From Paracoccaceae bacterium (GTDB lineage Bacteria > Pseudomonadota > Alphaproteobacteria > Rhodobacterales > Rhodobacteraceae), in contig JAMWZG010000004.1 of NCBI GenBank assembly GCA_024304855.1, forward strand, positions 1-47,528: 47,528 nucleotides of DNA, in the 5' to 3' direction. Shown here piece after piece: positions 44,060 to 47,528 of this stretch. Each line of letters starts with the position of its first letter. Position 1 is the stretch's first letter. The position numbers were made by a program, and so were the translations under genes. The notes beneath the pieces are model-generated. The model made no database searches. It worked only from the letters and a program-made list of their open reading frames with translations, and was not told the DNA's origin.

Positions 44060-46206
44060 GTGGTATTGAATCCCGACAGCCTCGTGTTGATGCGATAGAT
44101 AAAGTGACGGGTCGGGCAGTTTATGCAGCCGATGTCCGCACATCAGATTGCTTGGTTGCTCTTGCACTTCGCTCGCCCTTGGCTCCGGCGAGGCTCAAAC
44201 GTATCGATGTTGCCGTTGCGCGCGTGCTTCCCGGAGTGGTTGATGTTTTCACTCACCTTGACGCTCCACGCCTTGATTGGACGAGCTCATCAGAGATTGA
44301 TGCACTTGGCGCCGAAGGCCTAGGTCGCGCTGCGATGGCCGATAGTGCTTCGGCCCAGCCGGCCTATCGTCCTTTGATTGACGATTTCATTCAATTTGCA
44401 GGACAATGGATCGCTGTGGTTGTCGCAGAAACCATCGAAGTTGCACGCGAGGCGCTCGGCCACATCGTGTTTGAGCTGGACCAACTGCCATTTGAGCCCG
44501 CCGCGGCTATACGTCCGGGCGCCTTTTTTGGGGCAGACATGCAATACGGCTTCGGCTCCGATGTCGAAACCGGCCCTACTTCAGTTTCGGTAAGCGCCAA
44601 TTACTGCACGCCGATGCAACTGCATCAGCCAATGGAGCCAACTGCTACCACGGCCATTTGGAATGATGGTAGACTAACCATGTATGACTCTACCCAAGGT
44701 GTACATGCTACCCGTGCATACGTGGCGCGAAGCCTTGGCATTCCCGAGGATCGGGTACAGGTTCAAGCGCCCTTCGTTGGTGGAGGCTTTGGTGCCAAGA
44801 ACCAGATTTGGCCGCATCAGGCTTTGGCGGCTCATCTTGCACGCGCCTTGGGACGCCCGGTACGGCTACAACTGACGCGCAATGATATGGCGGTTGCCTC
44901 AGGACATCGGTCGGGAACGCGTCAGCAAGTGCAGCTTGATGCTGACGCACAAGGTCACCTTACACGGCTGCGACACGATAGCCATGTATTCACTTCTCTA
45001 CACGGCGGGTTCTTCGAGCCTTGTGGGCTCAGCTCCCTGATGCTTTATACCGCGCGCAGGATAGATGTTTCCCACCATGTGACAAGACTGCCCATCCCAA
45101 CGCCAACACCCTTCCGTGCTCCCGGGGAGACACCAGGATCATTTGCGCTGGAAACGGCTTTAGACGAGTTAGCTCATGCAACCGGACTTGATCCAGTGGA
45201 GTTGCGTCTTCGCAATTTTGCTGAACGCGACCACTACCACGGGCGCGATTGGTCTTCAAACCACCTGAGAGATTGCTACCGAATAGGTGCTGAACGGATC
45301 GGCTGGGAGCGTCGGCAGGCCATACCGCGAAGCCTGCGGCGCGACGGGTGTCTCGTAGGCCTTGGGATGGCTACTACAGCCTATCCCGCCCCTGCCCTAC
45401 CAGCTGGCGTGCGACTGGTGCTTCGGCACAACGGTAGCCTTCGGGTCGAGACCTCTGCGACTGATATAGGTACTGGCATGCGAACATTGCTCGCACAAAA
45501 TGCCGCCAGCAACCTCGGCATTGAGATAAGCCAAATAAGCGTCCATCTGGGAGATTCAGACCTTCCTGAAGCTCCAACCGCAGGCCGTTCAAAGTCGACA
45601 GCCAGTGTTCTGCCAGCCTGCGCAGATGCATGTCGCAATTTGCAAAGCCTACTCGATGCTACCGTCGGTTCGGGCGGCACCCTGTTAGAACGCATGAACA
45701 AGTCGGGCTTGCCGGAACTTACTGTCGAGGGGCGAGCCAACGGTCTAAGTGCCGGAGAATCTCATAGTTTCTACTCCTTTGGCGCTCATTTTGCTGAGGT
45801 AGAGCTAGACGAAAAGATCGGTCGGCTGCGCGTTTCGCGGGTCGTGAGTGTGCTGGACTGTGGTACAATCCTGAACCCGCAACTGGCTGAAAGCCAGATC
45901 CGCGGCGGCGTGATTTTTGGTCTTGGTATGGCTTTAATGGAAGAGGCGACGCGACACCCGCAAACTCACCGTATTCTTAACGACAACCTGGCTGACTACG
46001 CTGTACCTGTCCACGCTGACATTCCGCCCATCGATGTGGTTTTCCTAAACAAACCCGATCCTATCATCAACGATTTCGGGGCCCGTGGGCTTGGAGAAAT
46101 CGGTCTGCCCGGATTGGCGGCGGCGCTCGGCAATGCATTGTTTAATGCCACCAACCGCCGTGCACGCAGTGTGCCATTTCAGTTTGATATCCTACTAGGT
46201 TCGTAG
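44056..46206 (+). CDS. Molybdenum hydroxylase, molybdopterin-binding large subunit (PaoC/YagR-like)
   Basis: 716 residues. 'GGGFGAKNQIWPHQALAAHL' near residue 241 and 'PTPFRAPGETPGSFALETAL' near 350 contact the cofactor; the general-base Glu is Glu 681 in 'GARGLGEIGLPG'. The protein is close to the length of YagR (about 730) and the last 35 residues look like a normal C-terminus. Its TAG stop (46204-46206) touches the left end of an IS element, so the final one or two residues may not be original. Substrate: an aldehyde or N-heterocycle brought in by the ABC importer (inferred). No XdhC/PaoD insertion chaperone is seen. Confidence 0.94.
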   Translation: MSGIESRQPRVDAIDKVTGRAVYAADVRTSDCLVALALRSPLAPARLKRIDVAVARVLPGVVDVFTHLDAPRLDWTSSSEIDALGAEGLGRAAMADSASAQPAYRPLIDDFIQFAGQWIAVVVAETIEVAREALGHIVFELDQLPFEPAAAIRPGAFFGADMQYGFGSDVETGPTSVSVSANYCTPMQLHQPMEPTATTAIWNDGRLTMYDSTQGVHATRAYVARSLGIPEDRVQVQAPFVGGGFGAKNQIWPHQALAAHLARALGRPVRLQLTRNDMAVASGHRSGTRQQVQLDADAQGHLTRLRHDSHVFTSLHGGFFEPCGLSSLMLYTARRIDVSHHVTRLPIPTPTPFRAPGETPGSFALETALDELAHATGLDPVELRLRNFAERDHYHGRDWSSNHLRDCYRIGAERIGWERRQAIPRSLRRDGCLVGLGMATTAYPAPALPAGVRLVLRHNGSLRVETSATDIGTGMRTLLAQNAASNLGIEISQISVHLGDSDLPEAPTAGRSKSTASVLPACADACRNLQSLLDATVGSGGTLLERMNKSGLPELTVEGRANGLSAGESHSFYSFGAHFAEVELDEKIGRLRVSRVVSVLDCGTILNPQLAESQIRGGVIFGLGMALMEEATRHPQTHRILNDNLADYAVPVHADIPPIDVVFLNKPDPIINDFGARGLGEIGLPGLAAALGNALFNATNRRARSVPFQFDILLGS

Positions 46207-47257
46207 GGCTCTGTTGCATAAATTGGGTGATTGGCAATCCTCCCCTTTCCCCAGACAGACTTATCCTACGGCCTCTGTGACAGGGATACCGAGCGCGGTG
46301 TAGCCGTTCAGGACGGCTATGCGGACTTGGAGTTCGGCGACCTGACGGTCGAAGTCCCGTGCCATGAGCCGCTGGCCCAGCAGTTTCACGCAGTGCATCT
46401 TCGTCTCGACGCGGCTCCGGCGGTGATATCCGCTCCATCGTCGCCAGAGCGTGCGGCCCAGATATTTCGCGATCCGCAAGGTTTCGTTTCGGGCTATGGC
46501 ACCGGCAGTGATGGCCTTCCATGGCTTCCCGTTCTTGCGGGGCGGGATGACAGCATGTGCGCCCCGATCGGCAATGGCGTCATGGCATTTGCGTGTGTCG
46601 TAGGCACCGTCTGCCGTGACGCTGCCGATCTCTTGTTCCGCCGGGATTTGATTGAGGAGGTCGGGCAACACCGGTGCATCACCGATATGGCTCCCGGTGA
46701 CCTCGACAGGGCGGATCTCCTGTGTTTCCTCATCAATTCCAAGATGGATCTTGCGCCAGACCCGTCCTTTCGGACCGCCATGTTTGCGGGCGTGCCATTC
46801 GCCTTCTCCCTCGACCTTGATCCCGGTGCTATCGATAAGAAGGTGCAACGGACCCTTGGAGCCGCGGTAGGGGATGTTGACGGCCAAGGTTTTCTGACGG
46901 CGCGACAGCGTGCTGAAGTCGGGCACCGTCCAGTCGAGGCCAGCCAGGCGCAACAGGCTTTCGACGAACCCTGTCGTCTGCCGTAGCGTCATGCCAAACA
47001 ACACCTTCATAGTCAGGCAGGTCTGAATGGCAGTATCGCTGTAGGTCTGCTGGCGACCACGCTTGCCTGTCGGCGCGGCATCCCAGATCATCTCGGGATC
47101 AAACCAGATCGTTAGCGAGCCCCGGCGCTTGAGCGATTCATTGTAGGCTGGCCAGTTCCTGGTTTTGTAAGTCGGGGGTGTGTGTCTGCTCATGCGTCGC
47201 AGCTACCACGCTGGATTCACGAGATGAATCCCTCACAGGATTTGTGCAACAGAGCCC
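46206..47257. mobile_element. IS5-family (IS903-like) insertion sequence
   Basis: About 1.05 kb. Terminal inverted repeats: left GGGCTCTGTTGCATAAAT (46206-46223), right on the other strand GGGCTCTGTTGCACAAAT (47257-47240), one mismatch in 18. One complete transposase gene on the minus strand. IS903-type elements normally leave a 9-bp duplication; the flanks (GGTTCGTAG left, CATTTAAGG right) do not match. Confidence 0.93.
46261..47193 (-). CDS. IS5/IS903-type DDE transposase
   Basis: 310 residues, full length. The opening 'TRNWPAYNESLKRRGSLTIW' is the IS903-group N-terminus. The DDE triad is Asp 121 ('LLIDSTGIKV'), Asp 195 ('VTADGAYDT') and Glu 263 ('RRSRVETKMH'), with the Y-x2-R-x3-E-x6-K pattern around the Glu. 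No frameshift or stop is seen, so the element may be active. Confidence 0.95.
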   Translation of the reverse strand: MSRHTPPTYKTRNWPAYNESLKRRGSLTIWFDPEMIWDAAPTGKRGRQQTYSDTAIQTCLTMKVLFGMTLRQTTGFVESLLRLAGLDWTVPDFSTLSRRQKTLAVNIPYRGSKGPLHLLIDSTGIKVEGEGEWHARKHGGPKGRVWRKIHLGIDEETQEIRPVEVTGSHIGDAPVLPDLLNQIPAEQEIGSVTADGAYDTRKCHDAIADRGAHAVIPPRKNGKPWKAITAGAIARNETLRIAKYLGRTLWRRWSGYHRRSRVETKMHCVKLLGQRLMARDFDRQVAELQVRIAVLNGYTALGIPVTEAVG

Positions 47258-47528
47258 ATTTAAGGTGAAGAACATAGGCAACTCCTGTTCGATCTTGGAA
47301 CAGAGGGTAGTGAGCTGGCATCCTTTAGTCTTGAACGATCACGCCAATATCTAAGGGTCAAGTTATCGCATATGTGATGCATGAATGACTGCCTGTGGTT
47401 TTTGAAATTGACCCGTCTGCTGCGATACGGTCCGCTCAAAGCGACCGGTCAATTACAGGTAACTGTTCTGCATCTCAGCTTTCCCAAAGTGAACACCGGC
47501 ACGGTTCCTTGCACTTTGCTGCAGCGAT
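47258..47528. other. 271 bp to the right of the IS, no clear gene
   Basis: Mostly intergenic in look. One frame (ATG at 47381, plus strand) stays open for 49 codons to the window edge, beginning MNDCLWFLKLTRLLRYG, but it has no ribosome site and no resemblance I can name. No tRNA-Met copy is here. Confidence 0.4.

Larger units (their letters stand above)
26935..47528. mobile_element. Genomic island integrated at tRNA-Met (left end; right end outside window)
   Basis: From the tRNA-Met fragment rightwards the DNA is visibly poorer in G and C, third codon positions are less biased, and all genes are accessory (two catabolic modules, an IS). By tRNA orientation the chromosomal 3' half stays on this side and the restored intact tRNA should sit at the far right end. 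No integrase gene is found near this end or elsewhere in the window. Confidence 0.7.

Noticed and set aside
46231..46986. 251-codon plus-strand frame inside the IS
   Set aside because: Antisense of the transposase, which has all DDE residues on the minus strand.
46198..47266. Target-site duplication of the IS
   Set aside because: Nine bases on each side (GGTTCGTAG and CATTTAAGG) do not match, and shorter duplications are not convincing.
1..47528. CRISPR array, phage genes, toxin-antitoxin pair or replication origin
   Set aside because: No regularly spaced repeats, no cas, phage structural or plasmid replication genes seen on either strand.

Overview
The window looks like chromosome from an alphaproteobacterium of the Rhodobacterales type (Paracoccaceae/Roseobacter relatives). 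The reasons are three TRAP-type carboxylate transporters in 47 kb, high-GC tightly overlapping operons on the left, a very small conserved-looking membrane protein at 18.9 kb, and a tRNA-Met 3' half with an alphaproteobacterial look. This is a judgement from gene style only; no database was searched.

Left part, about 1-26,890 (GC-rich, core-like). In order: a TRAP operon dctP-dctQ-dctM with the start of an M24 (Xaa-Pro peptidase-like) gene (minus strand); a rhamnosyltransferase-like gene; a class V aminotransferase divergent from an Lrp/AsnC regulator; a small secreted-protein gene caught between two 129-bp direct repeats; a YbfB-type MFS transporter with an array of hairpins in front of it; a tandem universal stress protein; a SulP anion transporter; an ABC exporter-like pair (ATPase, 799-aa FtsX-type permease) overlapping a secreted CrtC/AttH-like lipocalin protein and a PNPOx-like flavoprotein; tex; two small membrane proteins; a GMC oxidoreductase divergent from a second TRAP operon that ends with a fumarase/aspartase-superfamily lyase; a LysR regulator convergent to it; and an SH3 lipoprotein.

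Boundary at about 26,935. The 3' half of a tRNA-Met (CAT) gene (26,889-26,934, minus strand) starts exactly in the anticodon loop; its 5' half is missing. Base composition and codon use change at this point. This is the expected scar of a tyrosine-recombinase element integrated in tRNA-Met, so everything to the right is read as a genomic island whose far end (with an intact tRNA and perhaps the integrase) lies outside the window.

Island part, about 26,935-47,528 (visibly lower GC). It carries two catabolic modules. Module A (minus strand, 27.4-34.9 kb): two HSD10-like short-chain dehydrogenases, an acyl-CoA synthetase, an SCPx-type thiolase and a TRAP transporter in one run, divergent from a TetR regulator with an 18-bp perfect palindrome between them. 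Module B (plus strand, 36.8-46.2 kb): a five-gene peptide/opine-type ABC importer, an 84-aa protein of unknown function, and a three-subunit molybdenum hydroxylase with a PaoABC-like FAD subunit, divergent from an XRE-cupin regulator. Module A suggests import, CoA activation, 3-hydroxyacyl oxidation and thiolytic cleavage of an unknown acid. Module B suggests import and Mo-dependent oxidation of an unknown aldehyde or N-heterocycle. An IS5-family (IS903-like) element sits directly on the stop codon of the molybdenum subunit and has no matching target duplication, so whatever followed module B may have been lost.
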